From assembly GCA_002498385.1 (NCBI GenBank), contig DAHH01000010.1, forward strand, positions 15,066 to 31,678: a DNA stretch of 16,613 bases, in the 5' to 3' direction. The first letter of the stretch is position 1; each line of letters starts with the position of its first letter. The position numbers and the translations under genes are program-made. The notes beneath the pieces are model-generated. The model had not been told where the DNA came from. It saw nothing but the letters and a program-made list of their open reading frames with translations, and did no database searches. This stretch comes from Methanobacterium sp. UBA410. Its GTDB lineage: Archaea > Methanobacteriota > Methanobacteria > Methanobacteriales > Methanobacteriaceae. Shown piece by piece: positions 1 to 7,447 of the stretch.

Positions 1-1
1 A

Positions 2-310
2 GGTGAAACCCCACTTAAAGGTGCTGAGAGTCATGAAGAAGCTGAAGATCTGCAGGATAAAAAGATCTGTCCATCATGTAAATCAAAAAACCTTAAAGAT
101 GCCAAATTCTGCATTGTCTGCGGTAAAACATTCAAAGAAATGGAAACCAAGGCATCAGATGAAGATATAAATTCCAGATCAAAAGTTCCAGAAAAGCCCT
201 CAGTTGATCCGGTTGAAAAAATAAAAAAAGCTAAAGAACTTCTGGATCTTGGTGCAATAACCCAGGAAGAATTTGACGAAGTTAAAAGAAAATACCTTGA
301 AGAGATTTAA
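2..310 (+). CDS. C-terminal part of a zinc-ribbon/SHOCT-domain protein (5' end outside the window)
   Basis: An open frame runs in from the left edge and ends at TAA 308-310, giving 102 residues. A four-cysteine zinc ribbon (CPSC at 23-26, CIVC at 37-40) is followed by an acidic, lysine-rich linker. The last 30 residues (72-102) match a SHOCT domain: a short two-helix module with the pattern IKKAKELLDLGAITQEEF, usually found at the end of membrane or oligomerising proteins. The missing N-terminus probably holds the main domain, so the function cannot be told. A T-rich tract at 327-339 just after the stop could terminate transcription. The domain calls come from visible motifs and the protein role is unknown. 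Confidence 0.75.
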   Translation, partial: GETPLKGAESHEEAEDLQDKKICPSCKSKNLKDAKFCIVCGKTFKEMETKASDEDINSRSKVPEKPSVDPVEKIKKAKELLDLGAITQEEFDEVKRKYLEEI

Positions 311-658
311 GATGAAAATTTAACGCTTTTATTTTTTTTAATTAGTGCAAAAATATGCACTTTGATACAGACCGCCAGATTAAAACATGTATATATCTTA
401 AATAATTTAGGTAGAGTCTTGTAATTATAAATTCAAGAATTTCAATCTATGCACAATAAAAAAGACATGAACAGAAGAGTATTTAAAAAAAGGGTAAGTT
501 TAAACTTCTGCCATTCCAAAATTTATATACAATATATCCGATTGTACATCATAATTTGAAACCACTTTTAAAATTTCCAGTTTTCATATTAACGCACCCT
601 TCTTTTTATTGGTTGTTCATATGTAGTTACAACCTTTATACATTTGTGGAACCCTTAT
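311..658. other. Non-coding AT-rich spacer with a small inverted repeat
   Basis: I see no gene here. The stretch holds a T-rich tract (327-339) and a perfect inverted repeat AGTGCA/TGCACT (344-349 and 356-361, 6-nt loop), which may end transcription of the upstream gene. TATA-like sequence (TTTATATAC near 520) has no obvious gene downstream on the plus strand. The first copy of a 23-bp tandem duplication begins at 635. Confidence 0.5.
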
Positions 659-680
659 TTATACATTTGTGGAACCCTTA
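635..680. repeat. Perfect tandem duplication of 23 bp
   Basis: Positions 635-657 and 658-680 are identical (unit begins TTTATACATTTGTGG and ends ACCCTTA). The stop codon of the small minus-strand gene at 659-913 lies in the second copy, so the last few codons of that gene are encoded by repeat sequence and the other copy lies just beyond its stop. Confidence 0.9.
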
Positions 681-913
681 ATCACATCTATAATTATAAC
701 AAGATCATAGTTATCTGCTTTAATTGGGTGTTTATAATAAATTCGAAGCCTATTCTCCCTTTGCTTTAATACACCGGATATCTCACCCTCTAAAATACAA
801 TTATATATCCATTCTTTCCTTATGGTTTCTCTTTTTAGAGCATGAGGCAGTATATCTATCTGTTCTTGTGATACTCCCTCCAGATAAGATAAAGTCAATA
901 CCATAATTACCAT
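659..913 (-). CDS. Small DUF4258-like protein
   Basis: An 84-residue frame with start codons at 911-913 and, three codons in, 902-904. The pattern of a HALKR-type segment (near residue 24), then ILEGEISGVLKQ, then two beta-strand-like runs (RLRIYYKHP, YDLVIIIDVI) resembles DUF4258 proteins, a RelE-like small fold often found in mobile or toxin-antitoxin settings. No antitoxin-like partner gene is visible next to it. I see no Shine-Dalgarno site. A TATA-like box on the minus strand (927-936, read as ATTTATATAA) would place transcription start near the start codon, giving a leaderless or very short-leader mRNA. The C-terminus is encoded inside a 23-bp duplication. The family call is tentative, and a chance frame in AT-rich DNA is possible. 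Confidence 0.45.
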   Translation of the reverse strand: MVIMVLTLSYLEGVSQEQIDILPHALKRETIRKEWIYNCILEGEISGVLKQRENRLRIYYKHPIKADNYDLVIIIDVIKGSTNV

Positions 914-1335
914 TTATTAAAAATCATTATATAAATGATGTCAATGCATTAAGTTATCTAAATTTCAATCAAAGGGCATCTGCTGATCATGACCTTCTTA
1001 AAATTCTTAGATTCACACTTACACGGTTTTAACTTGAAAAGTCATTCCTTAACAGTTTATATTCATCAACTGTAATTTTTATGATACAAACACATTTAAC
1101 GCAGTTGTAATTAACTGTATTCTAATGATTCATCTTTTACTTCATCTCCTACACTATTTGTATGGAATTTGAATTTATAAAATCAAGATGGAGTTATAGT
1201 TTCAATTCCAAAAAGAAAAAAACAATAAAATTAAAAGTATTTTATAAAAAGAATAGATTTTACATTAAATTTACAATATTAATGTTTTTGTCGATATTCA
1301 TGCATCTTAGGTAAATCGCCTAAAATTTGGTTTAA
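914..1335. other. Gene-free AT-rich stretch
   Basis: No convincing coding frame, RNA gene or repeat was found. Short coding-like segments in several frames (for example around 970-1033) are broken by stops, so this may be decayed sequence. It lies upstream of a recognisable gene fragment at 1336-1509. Confidence 0.4.
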
Positions 1336-1509
1336 AGATGGAAAAGAAAAGTAGGCAATAAAGCCATCCAAGAAGTAACAGCCGCAATAAATTATTATAA
1401 AACTGATAAAGATATGGTAATCACCACCAGTGAATATACTTCAGCCGTAAAAGACTTAGCCTCATCAAATAACATAAAATTAATTAACAGAGCCAAATTA
1501 AAAAATTAA
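1336..1509 (+). pseudogene. Remnant of an Mrr-type restriction endonuclease domain (C-terminal half)
   Basis: After an in-frame stop at 1333-1335, a 57-codon frame runs to TAA 1507-1509. It has the late part of the Mrr catalytic fold: KRKVGNKAIQEVTAAINYY, then the strand MVITTSEYTS followed by AVKDLASSNNIKLINRAKL. In intact members the QxK catalytic motif lies just before the RWKRKVGNK segment. Here that position is replaced by stops and no upstream part is recognisable. There is no plausible start codon or ribosome site. It is read as a dead fragment left by loss of a defence gene. The family call rests on remembered motif order. Confidence 0.6.
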
Positions 1510-1626
1510 TCAACAAACACCTATCAAAAAAAGTGAATTACCCTAGATCCTAGTATTACTTTAAATGCAATAATATAATTAATACTAATTAATTAAATAA
1601 TAATATAAACTATAAAATATGGTATA

Positions 1627-1690
1627 TATGTAGATTTCAAGGTATCATAGTTAATATCTATGTAGATTTCAAGGTAATCATAGTTAATAT
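1627..1690. repeat. Near-perfect direct repeat of about 31 bp
   Basis: Positions 1627-1657 and 1659-1690 match along the whole unit (TATGTAGATTTCAAGGT, then TCATAGTTAATAT), apart from one extra A in the second copy. It lies in a gene-free spacer. Confidence 0.85.
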
Positions 1691-1807
1691 CACAATAACA
1701 TAAGTATAATGGACTTCTAGAAGTTATAAAAAGAAAAATGAATCCACCAAATGCAGCAATACTGTATGTCAAGTTCTGCTAGAAACCAGGTAATATTATT
1801 CAATAAT

Positions 1808-1844
1808 GTCTGTATTATTATAGGGTCTGTATTATGTATAGGGT
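1808..1844. repeat. Short direct repeat, period 17-18 bp
   Basis: GTCTGTATTAT occurs at 1808-1818 and 1825-1835, each followed by TATAGGGT, with one extra G in the second copy. The spacer 1510-1854 otherwise shows only AT-rich sequence. Confidence 0.7.
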
Positions 1845-1854
1845 TTAAATGTTT

Positions 1855-1938
1855 TTAACTGAGAAGTTCTGGTTTCTTCAGAAGGTTGTCATCCATGAGT
1901 TCTATCTTTGGTTCAACCCTTAACTGTTTACCTAACTA
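1855..1938 (-). pseudogene. Possible gene-end remnant
   Basis: On the minus strand a 26-codon stretch ends at TAA (1855-1857) and is preceded by an in-frame stop (1936-1938). It reads LGKQLRVEPKIELMDDN and then LLKKPELLS. The composition is protein-like, and its start loosely resembles the segment near the C-terminus of PaaK-family ligases (compare LRVNVSLVEPKSLP in the gene at 2486-3784). It is too short to assign, and a chance frame is possible. Confidence 0.2.
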
Positions 1939-2029
1939 AAAAAATAGTAAAGTTTCTCCTTCAAAGGGGAGATGTATTAAATGTTTTCAACCAGACATTT
2001 AAATATGGAATATTCAATAAGGTCCAGGT

Positions 2030-2476
2030 TTAGAGACTGTAAACCTCTTCAGGTGAAAGCATCGTAATTCCACCCTCTTCAAGGGCCTTTATACCTCCCT
2101 CAATGTCCTCTATGCGCACAACAACAATGGCTTTTTCACATTTTTTCTCTACAAAGGCGTAGATGTACTCCACATTGATGTCTGCTTTATTTAAAGCAGT
2201 TAACATGCTGTCCAGTCCGCCTGGTTTGTCTGAAACGCCCACTGCTATCACATCGTTTACCTTAACCACAAAGTCGTTTTCTTCAAGTATTTTCTTGGCT
2301 TCAGCTGGTTTTGGAACTATCATTCTCAGGATACCGAATTCGGATGTGTCTGCAATGGAAAGTGCCCTGATATTTATCTTGGCATTTGATAGAATGTTCA
2401 GTGCCTTCCACAATCTGCCTTTCTTGTTTTCCAGAAATATTGATATCTGTTTTAATTTCATCTCTTTTTCTTCCAT
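2030..2476 (-). CDS. Tandem ACT-domain protein, partner of the PaaK-family ligase
   Basis: A 148-residue protein made of two ACT-like halves. The first starts with KQISIFLENKKGRLWKALNI and the second follows VIAVGVSDKPGGLDSMLTAL. ACT pairs bind small ligands, often amino acids, and this type is commonly encoded beside phenylacetate-CoA ligases, so it may sense an aromatic substrate or regulate the ligase. The ATG at 2474-2476 is chosen because GAGGG sits 6 nt upstream. The TTG two codons earlier would touch that site. The gap to the ligase stop is only 9 bp and the ribosome site overlaps that stop, so the two genes form an operon. An A7 tract at 1938-1944 (T7 on this strand) may end the transcript. 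Confidence 0.85.
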   Translation of the reverse strand: MEEKEMKLKQISIFLENKKGRLWKALNILSNAKINIRALSIADTSEFGILRMIVPKPAEAKKILEENDFVVKVNDVIAVGVSDKPGGLDSMLTALNKADINVEYIYAFVEKKCEKAIVVVRIEDIEGGIKALEEGGITMLSPEEVYSL

Positions 2477-2485
2477 TTTCAACCC

Positions 2486-3784
2486 TCATATATTCCTTTT
2501 ATCAATAACCCTCACAGCCTTTCCTTCACTTCTTGGAAGACTTTTTGGTTCAACAAGGCTCACATTAACACGTAATCCAATTTCGCTGTGTATAACATCT
2601 GCAATGTTCTTTTTAACATCTTCAACATGTCTTACTTCATCTGAAAAGAGTGCAGGAGATGCTTCAACCTTAACTTCAAGTTCATCAAGCTGTTTTGGCC
2701 TTGTGACTATGATCTGGTAGTGTGGTTCAACTCCCTCTATTTTCAGGAGTGCCTTCTCAATCTGGGATGGGAACACAATCACTCCCCTCACCTTGAGCAT
2801 ATCATCTGAGCGTCCTGTGATCCTGTCCATTTTAACCTGTGTTCTTCCACAGGAACATTTTCCACGTCTGAGGGCTGTTATGTCCTTTGTACGAAACCTT
2901 ATAACCGGCATTCCCTCACGTGTAAGGGTTGTGAGTACAAGTTCTCCTGTTTCTCCTTCAGGGAGTGTTTTGAGGGTTTTAGGGTCTATGATCTCGGGGT
3001 AGAAATGGTCCTCGAAGATGTGGAGTCCGTTTTTAGCCTCACACTCCATTGCAACGCCGGGCCCTATGATCTCTGTCAGACCGTAGATGTTCTGTGCTGA
3101 TATGTGCAGGCGTTTTTCAAGTTCGCCCCTCATTTCCTCTGTCCACATCTCAGCTCCAAAGCATCCTCCCCTGAGTTTGAGCTTTTCTGTGTCTATACCC
3201 TCGTTTGCAGCCACCTCTGCAATGTAAAGTCCGTAGGAGGGCGTGCAGCTGATGATGTCTGTTCCGAAGTCCTGCATGATTTCAAGCTGTCTTCTGGTGT
3301 TGCCGGCAGATATTGGGATCATGGTTGCTCCAATTTTCTGTGCACCGTAATGAATTCCCAAGCCGCCTGTGAAAAGGCCGTAACCATAACTGTTCTGGAT
3401 TTTATCCTTTTTATGTGCACCTAACATTGTGAGGGCTCTTGCTATAACCTCTCCCCAAAGATCAAGGTCGCCTCTTGTGTATCCTGAAACAGTTGGTTTT
3501 CCTGTGGTTCCAGACGTTGTGTGAACCTCAACGATCTCATCGATTGGAACGGCAAACATTCCAAAGGGATATGCAGCCCTTAAATCGGTTTTTGTGGTGA
3601 AAGGAAGTTTTTCAATATCTTCCAGAGTTTCAATATTCTCGGGTTTTATATTAAGTTCGTTGAATCGTTTTTTATAGTAGGGCACGTTTTCATAGGCCCG
3701 CTTTACAACTGTCTGTAATCTTTGAAGCTGCAGTTCTTTTATTTCTTCTGCAGACATACATTCTGCTTCCTCATTCCAGATCAT
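2486..3784 (-). CDS. PaaK-family adenylate-forming ligase (phenylacetate-CoA ligase or coenzyme F390 synthetase)
   Basis: A 432-residue member of the phenylacetate-CoA ligase/F390 synthetase family, at the usual length. Visible motifs are the phosphate loop TTSGTTGKP (89-97), YGLTE (234-238), RTKD (298-301), a CSC metal-binding-like site (310-312), the hinge DMLKVRG (328-334) and the C-terminal SEGKAVR with catalytic Lys422. Such enzymes activate a carboxylate or F420 with ATP. In Methanobacteriales close relatives are annotated as coenzyme F390 synthetase, which adenylates F420 on oxygen exposure, and the neighbouring oxygen-defence genes fit that. The ACT partner instead fits an aryl-CoA ligase. 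Substrate cannot be settled from sequence. ATG is preceded by AGGAG at 6 nt, and a TATA-like TTTTATAA lies near 3833-3841. Confidence 0.88.
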   Translation of the reverse strand: MIWNEEAECMSAEEIKELQLQRLQTVVKRAYENVPYYKKRFNELNIKPENIETLEDIEKLPFTTKTDLRAAYPFGMFAVPIDEIVEVHTTSGTTGKPTVSGYTRGDLDLWGEVIARALTMLGAHKKDKIQNSYGYGLFTGGLGIHYGAQKIGATMIPISAGNTRRQLEIMQDFGTDIISCTPSYGLYIAEVAANEGIDTEKLKLRGGCFGAEMWTEEMRGELEKRLHISAQNIYGLTEIIGPGVAMECEAKNGLHIFEDHFYPEIIDPKTLKTLPEGETGELVLTTLTREGMPVIRFRTKDITALRRGKCSCGRTQVKMDRITGRSDDMLKVRGVIVFPSQIEKALLKIEGVEPHYQIIVTRPKQLDELEVKVEASPALFSDEVRHVEDVKKNIADVIHSEIGLRVNVSLVEPKSLPRSEGKAVRVIDKRNI

Positions 3785-4183
3785 GACTATCTCCTGTCTA
3801 TAAAATCATTGATTAAATTTGATGTATCATTGTTTTATAAAAATCCAATTTATAACTTACTATATTTACCATATAATGATTGTAGTTCAAATTTATTTTT
3901 ATCAGGTTTTTTATGAATTATGACTGCATAAAAAGTATGAGAACAGTTGAAAACTTATTATATATACATAAGAATAATTAAAACAGTTTAAATCTAATTT
4001 TAACTAGATTTACATCTAATTTAATAAATATTAGAAATATATAATATGTAATAATTACAATATATCTTTGTTACAAAATATTGAGGAATTTATATAATTA
4101 TTAAAGAATTTTTCCAAATTACTCTGGTAATGATCATAAAATTGTTCATTAAAATAAAACTTTAAAAAGTGGGGGTAAATCAT
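3785..4183. promoter_or_regulatory. Divergent promoter region between the ligase and rubredoxin
   Basis: This is very AT-rich non-coding DNA. For the minus-strand ligase, TTTTATAA (about 3833-3841) gives a predicted leader of about 25-30 nt. For the plus-strand rubredoxin, TATA-like candidates are TTATATAATT near 4090 and AATATATC near 4059. Both would leave a leader longer than 50 nt. No dyad operator of the type seen upstream of hcp was found here. Confidence 0.45.
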
Positions 4184-4354
4184 ATGGATAAATATAAATG
4201 CAGTATATGTGGCTATACTTACGATCCCGAGGTTGGTGAACCCCGGAGAGGAATAAATGCCGGTACTCCATTTGAAGAACTGCCAGACAACTGGTCCTGT
4301 CCTCATTGTGGTGCTGGTAAAATTAGATTCAAAAAACCAAGCATATATGGGTAA
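4184..4354 (+). CDS. rub: Rubredoxin
   Basis: A 56-residue rubredoxin: a small one-iron electron carrier with the Fe(SCys)4 site formed by CSIC (Cys6, Cys9) and CPHC (Cys39, Cys42), plus the typical YDPEVGEP, GTPFEELPDNW core and aromatic residues. Start is set at ATG 4184 because GGGGGT lies about 8 nt upstream. A GTG at 4169 would overlap that ribosome site. In anaerobes rubredoxin donates electrons to peroxide-, superoxide- or oxygen-reducing proteins, and here it lies among SOD, peroxiredoxin and ferritin genes. It is divergent from the ligase and convergent with sod. Its stop codon lies at the edge of a 22-bp tandem duplication. Confidence 0.96.
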   Translation: MDKYKCSICGYTYDPEVGEPRRGINAGTPFEELPDNWSCPHCGAGKIRFKKPSIYG

Positions 4355-4394
4355 AAACTGGTACAAGGAGAAGTAAAAACTGGTACAAGGAGAA
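4351..4394. repeat. Perfect tandem duplication of 22 bp over the rubredoxin stop codon
   Basis: Positions 4351-4372 and 4373-4394 are identical (unit begins GTAAAAACTGGTAC and ends AAGGAGAA). The first copy contains the TAA stop of rubredoxin (4352-4354), so the duplication arose exactly at the gene end and left the protein unchanged. Confidence 0.92.
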
Positions 4395-4461
4395 AGGTTG
4401 TATTAAACATATTAATAAAAGATTTATTCGGTTAATTTCTCATTGAGTTTATTCACTTATT

Positions 4462-4512
4462 TTAAGGAAAATTTAGTAGAAAAGTTGTAGTTAAGGAAAA
4501 TTTAGTAGAAAA
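4462..4512. repeat. Direct repeat, 22 bp, period 29
   Basis: TTAAGGAAAATTTAGTAG plus four A residues occurs at 4462-4483 and again at 4491-4512, separated by 7 bp. It lies between the convergent rubredoxin and sod genes, running into the sod terminator tract. Confidence 0.9.
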
Positions 4513-4522
4513 AAATAAAAAA
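4509..4522 (-). terminator. Oligo-T terminator of sod
   Basis: On the minus strand this reads as six T, one A, seven T, beginning about 7 nt after the sod stop codon. T-rich tracts of this kind are the usual archaeal termination signal. No stem-loop is needed or seen. Confidence 0.6.
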
Positions 4523-4528
4523 TAGGGT

Positions 4529-5140
4529 TTAAAGTGGTGAGCTGAGCCATGTTTCAGCTCTTCTGTTCACTTCATCCCAGTTTACAAGGTTCCAGAAGGC
4601 ATCCACGAATTCAGGTCGTCTGTTTTGATAATCGAGGTAGTATGCATGTTCCCAGACGTCAAGAACCATCATTATTCTGAATCCTGGTATCACGTTCACG
4701 TTGTGCTTTTCAATCTGCATTATGAATATCCTGTTCGTTCTCCTGCAGAGTGTAAGTGCAGCCCATCCAGAGCCTTCAACCCCAACTGCAGCCTGTGTAA
4801 ATTCTTTTTTAAATCTTTCAAAGCTTCCGAAGTCTTTTTTTATGTAGTCGGCTATGGTTCCTGTGGGTTCGCCTCCACATTTTTCTGCAGGCCCCATGTT
4901 TTCCCAGAATAACTTGTGCAGTATGAAACCTCCAACGTGGAATGAAAGCTCTTTTGCAACTGCCTTTATATCAAATTCTGAATCTCTGGCGTCAAACTTT
5001 TTAAGCAGGGCATTTGCACCATCTACATATGCTTGGTGATGTTTGTCGTGGTGTATTTTCAGTTGTTCCTCTGAAATGTAGGGTTCCAGGTCTTTATAGT
5101 CATATGGAAGTGGCGGTAGTTCATAAAACATCTGCTCCAT
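4529..5140 (-). CDS. sod: Superoxide dismutase (Fe/Mn family, His-type as in archaeal Fe-SOD)
   Basis: A 203-residue cytoplasmic Fe/Mn SOD that dismutates superoxide to oxygen and peroxide. Metal ligands are visible: His30 (in KIHHDKHH), His75 (FILHKLFWENM), Asp161 and His165 (DVWEHAYYLDY). The gateway Tyr is Tyr38. At the active-site position that separates Fe- from Mn-enzymes, where bacteria use Gln, this protein has His146 (EKHN) with Gly71 opposite, the arrangement known in archaeal Fe or cambialistic enzymes. Iron is therefore likely but not proven. The ATG has a strong GGAGGGGG site 8 nt upstream. It lies 84 bp behind the peroxiredoxin gene on the same strand with no terminator between, so co-transcription is likely, and peroxiredoxin would remove its product. 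Confidence 0.97.
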   Translation of the reverse strand: MEQMFYELPPLPYDYKDLEPYISEEQLKIHHDKHHQAYVDGANALLKKFDARDSEFDIKAVAKELSFHVGGFILHKLFWENMGPAEKCGGEPTGTIADYIKKDFGSFERFKKEFTQAAVGVEGSGWAALTLCRRTNRIFIMQIEKHNVNVIPGFRIMMVLDVWEHAYYLDYQNRRPEFVDAFWNLVNWDEVNRRAETWLSSPL

Positions 5141-5224
5141 ATTTTATTCCCCCTCCTTTTTTTTATTCATCTTCCATGAAAATTCCAAAAGAAATCATCT
5201 CATGATTTGGATTGTGCCTTGAAA

Positions 5225-5911
5225 TCACCATTTAAAGTAGTTCCTGTAGCACAGCCACCAGTCAAAGTTTTTATATTTTAAAGGATTCTTTTTAGCGGTT
5301 TCAACATCAGCTGCAGGTGGAATTATAAGTCCTTTTCCTATTAATTCATTTTCAGGCCAGTTTGCAGGAATTGCAACTCCTTTCTCCTCAATCTGTTGGA
5401 ATCCTTCTATCATGCGGATTATTTCGTCCATGTTTCTTCCAAGTTCCTGTGGATAGTAGAGCATGGCCCTTATAACTCCCTCTGGATCAACTATGAACAC
5501 GGCTCGGACCGTGTTGGTTCCCTTGGATGGGTGTATGAGTCCAAGAGTTTTAGCTACCTTGCCTGTGTCGGCAATTACAGGGAATTCTATTTCAATGTCA
5601 AGGTTGTCCTTCATCCATTCTATCCATTTGAGGTGTGAGAAAACCTGGTCAACACTGAGTCCTATTAACTCACAGTTGAGCTCCTTAAATTTATCGTACC
5701 TTTTCTGGAATGCATAAAACTCCGTTGTGCAGACAGGTGTGAAATCAGCAGGGTGGCTGAAAAGTACAAACCATTTACCTTTAAATGCCTTTGGAAGTTT
5801 CATCATACCCTTAGTTGTTTGAACCTCCATTTTTGGGAATTCATCACCTATAAGAGGTATTCCCTTATCTTTCTTTTTTATTTTCCTTAGTTCGTATACC
5901 TTTTCTCCCAT
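5225..5911 (-). CDS. Peroxiredoxin (Prx6-like/archaeal type)
   Basis: A 228-residue peroxiredoxin that reduces peroxides through peroxidatic Cys61 in HPADFTPVCTTE (His53, Thr58 and Arg136 complete the site). The long C-terminal domain ending in DWWLCYRNY supplies Cys221, the place of the resolving cysteines in archaeal enzymes such as the Aeropyrum one. Cys80 is a further cysteine. The N-terminus is about 17 residues longer than usual (a lysine-rich lead before IPLIGDEFP), but the start is supported by GGGAGGAT 6 nt before the ATG. It is the first gene of a likely prx-sod unit. Electron donor is unknown; a rubredoxin or thioredoxin-like protein is possible. Confidence 0.95.
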   Translation of the reverse strand: MGEKVYELRKIKKKDKGIPLIGDEFPKMEVQTTKGMMKLPKAFKGKWFVLFSHPADFTPVCTTEFYAFQKRYDKFKELNCELIGLSVDQVFSHLKWIEWMKDNLDIEIEFPVIADTGKVAKTLGLIHPSKGTNTVRAVFIVDPEGVIRAMLYYPQELGRNMDEIIRMIEGFQQIEEKGVAIPANWPENELIGKGLIIPPAADVETAKKNPLKYKNFDWWLCYRNYFKW

Positions 5912-6248
5912 GAATTATCCTCCCTAGATCTAGAGTCATTACTGTATTATTAGAGGAGTCATGTTTATTATTTATTTCGATTTAATATTTTAGGGTAATT
6001 AACCATTGAAAAAAGGCGGTTTTTAGAGGGGAGGGCTTAAAATGATCTATCCGAACGTTTAAGAATTGATTACAAAGTTTTAGGATTAAAAATCTGTACA
6101 ATTTAATCTCCTTACACAGCTTAATAAGATGATAGCTGTGTTTCCAGAATCTCTGTATCTTAAAGAACTGGTGATAAATTATAGAAAAATCTTTTAAAAT
6201 GTAAAAAAAAGTGAACAAAAATAAAGGATGCTCCCTCGAGCTGGTTCA
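5912..6248. other. Spacer upstream of peroxiredoxin
   Basis: No gene is supported. AT-rich sequence at 5967-5979 (read on the minus strand as AAATAATAAAC) is a possible promoter element for the peroxiredoxin-sod unit. A 78-codon minus-strand frame (5982-6218) is low-complexity and lacks a ribosome site. Confidence 0.35.
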
Positions 6249-6667
6249 TTAAAGATGAGCCGCATGATCATTTTTTAGTTTTTTATTCAAACCTGCACTG
6301 AGGCACGTGTTGATTGTGAACTTGGTGAATCCCTTCTCAACCAGCATTTCTGCAACTTCACGGTTGTACGCATCATGCTCTTTTTCCAGTCTTTTAGCTT
6401 CTACATGGTCTTCACTGCGTAAAATCCTCCGTTAAGTGTTGAAAGTTCTTTTTTCCTGCTGTCTGCAACCGTACATGTGAATCATCAATCATTCTGTGGG
6501 TAGCATAGTAATACCATATATTCACTAATTTTGTCTTCTCCAAAGCAATACTGAATAATCCAGCCACCCTGTTGAATGTGTCCACTCTGCCTTGTTTTTA
6601 AATCTTCTTCCGGCAATTTGATCTTCCAGTGGGCAAAACGCTTGTTGAAGGTATCTGCAATTTTCAT
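6249..6667 (-). pseudogene. Conserved small protein gene broken by three frameshifts
   Basis: Four consecutive frame segments join into one protein of about 135-140 residues. MKIADTFNKRFAHWKIKLPE... runs to ISEYM (to about 6515). YYATHRMIDDSHVRLQTAGKK follows after a shift (about 6514-6450). ELSTLNGGFYAV follows after another (about 6448-6412), and EDHVEAKRLEKEHDAYNREV through AEMLVEKGFTKFTINTCLSAGL to TAA at 6249-6251 after the third. The start has an AGGTGAT site 5 nt upstream, so it was once a working gene. I do not recognise the family with certainty. The first segment alone (60 residues) could be annotated as a short ORF, but the downstream frames show it is truncated. Confidence 0.7.
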
Positions 6668-6699
6668 TATCTATCACCTGAAGTGAATAGAAGCTTAAA

Positions 6700-6719
6700 A
6701 ACCATTTTTTTAAATGGTT
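6700..6719 (-). terminator. Stem-loop between the broken gene and ferritin
   Basis: AACCATTT (6700-6707) and AAATGGTT (6712-6719) form a perfect 8-bp stem with a 4-nt loop. On the minus strand the stem is followed by a short T run. It lies about 95 nt past the ferritin stop and could be a back-up terminator or RNA 3'-end stabiliser. Confidence 0.4.
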
Positions 6720-6779
6720 AAGGCATCTAAAAATTGTTTCATCAAAAAAAATATGTCTTCATAGATAAAATCTTCAAAT

Positions 6780-6804
6780 AAAAAAAAATTCAAGGTAAAA
6801 AAAA
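6780..6804 (-). terminator. Two oligo-T tracts ending the ferritin transcript
   Basis: On the minus strand, T8 (6797-6804) and T9 (6780-6788) follow the ferritin stop within 35 nt, a typical archaeal termination pattern. Confidence 0.6.
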
Positions 6805-6813
6805 GATAATCCT

Positions 6814-7326
6814 CTATTTTGTCTGGACTGGTGGTGTGAAAACCCTTTTTGCAAGCTCACTATCCAGCATGAATATTCCACCTGGAGCCTCACCCATTAT
6901 TTTTATTTTCTGGAGAACTGCATTTGCTGATTCTTCTTCTTCCACCTGCTCTGCAACGAACCACTGAAGGAAGTTGTTGGTTGCATGGTCTGAAAGTGCA
7001 ATGGCAAGGTTAACCAGCTGATTTATTAGGCTTGTAACATTTTGTTCATGTTCATACACATGTTTAAATACTACGAGTGGAGATTCCCAATCTGCTGGAG
7101 GTCCATTTACCTGTGAAAGCGTGATTTTTCCACCTCTCTGTATTATGTAGTCGTAAAATTTCATTGCATGGGCAAGCTCTTCCTGTGCCTGTACCCTCAT
7201 CCAGTTTGCAAATCCACTAAGGTCCTTTGATTCGAAGTAGGATTCCATGGAAAGGTAGAGGTAGGCTGAATAAAGTTCTGCATTCAACTGGCCGTTAAGG
7301 GCATCCTGCATTTTTCCATCCATCAT
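6814..7326 (-). CDS. ftnA: Ferritin (non-haem, FtnA type)
   Basis: A 170-residue ferritin that oxidises Fe(II) and stores it as a ferric core in a 24-subunit shell. The residues of the ferroxidase centre fall at the same numbers as in E. coli FtnA: Glu17, Glu50, His53, Glu94, Gln127, with third-iron-site residues Glu49, Glu126 and Glu130, and Tyr24 present. No bacterioferritin haem-binding Met pattern is evident. AAGGAGGT lies 5 nt before the first of two consecutive ATG codons. It lies 121 bp behind a rubredoxin gene on the same strand and ends in T-rich tracts. By binding free iron it limits Fenton chemistry, in keeping with the neighbouring SOD and peroxiredoxin. Confidence 0.96.
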   Translation of the reverse strand: MMDGKMQDALNGQLNAELYSAYLYLSMESYFESKDLSGFANWMRVQAQEELAHAMKFYDYIIQRGGKITLSQVNGPPADWESPLVVFKHVYEHEQNVTSLINQLVNLAIALSDHATNNFLQWFVAEQVEEEESANAVLQKIKIMGEAPGGIFMLDSELAKRVFTPPVQTK

Positions 7327-7447
7327 TTTATACCTCCTTCAACATTTAAAGGTTTTTTTAAAAATTAAAGATTTTTAAAAGCTTTTTTAGAAGATAAATT
7401 CAGATTTCATCTAAATTCAGATCTTATCCATTTTTTGACGCTCTCTG

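Noticed and set aside
635..680. Spacer repeats considered as a CRISPR array
   Set aside because: The copies are directly adjacent with no spacers, and units differ from place to place. There is no repeat-spacer pattern anywhere in the window.
724..906. 60-codon plus-strand frame opposite the DUF4258-like gene
   Set aside because: No ribosome site or family pattern. The minus-strand frame fits a family better.
970..1110. Coding-like segments on the plus strand
   Set aside because: Short frames interrupted by stops with no recognisable motif. Not enough to call a pseudogene.
2163..2720. 185-codon plus-strand frame across the ACT and ligase genes
   Set aside because: Antisense shadow of two well-supported genes. 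Ser/Leu-rich translation without motifs.
4055..4366. 103-codon minus-strand frame opposite rubredoxin
   Set aside because: It is antisense to a certain rubredoxin gene, low-complexity in its second half, and has no ribosome site.
5982..6218. 78-codon minus-strand frame upstream of peroxiredoxin
   Set aside because: Phe/Ile/Lys/Leu-rich translation typical of AT-rich non-coding DNA, with no ribosome site and no motif.
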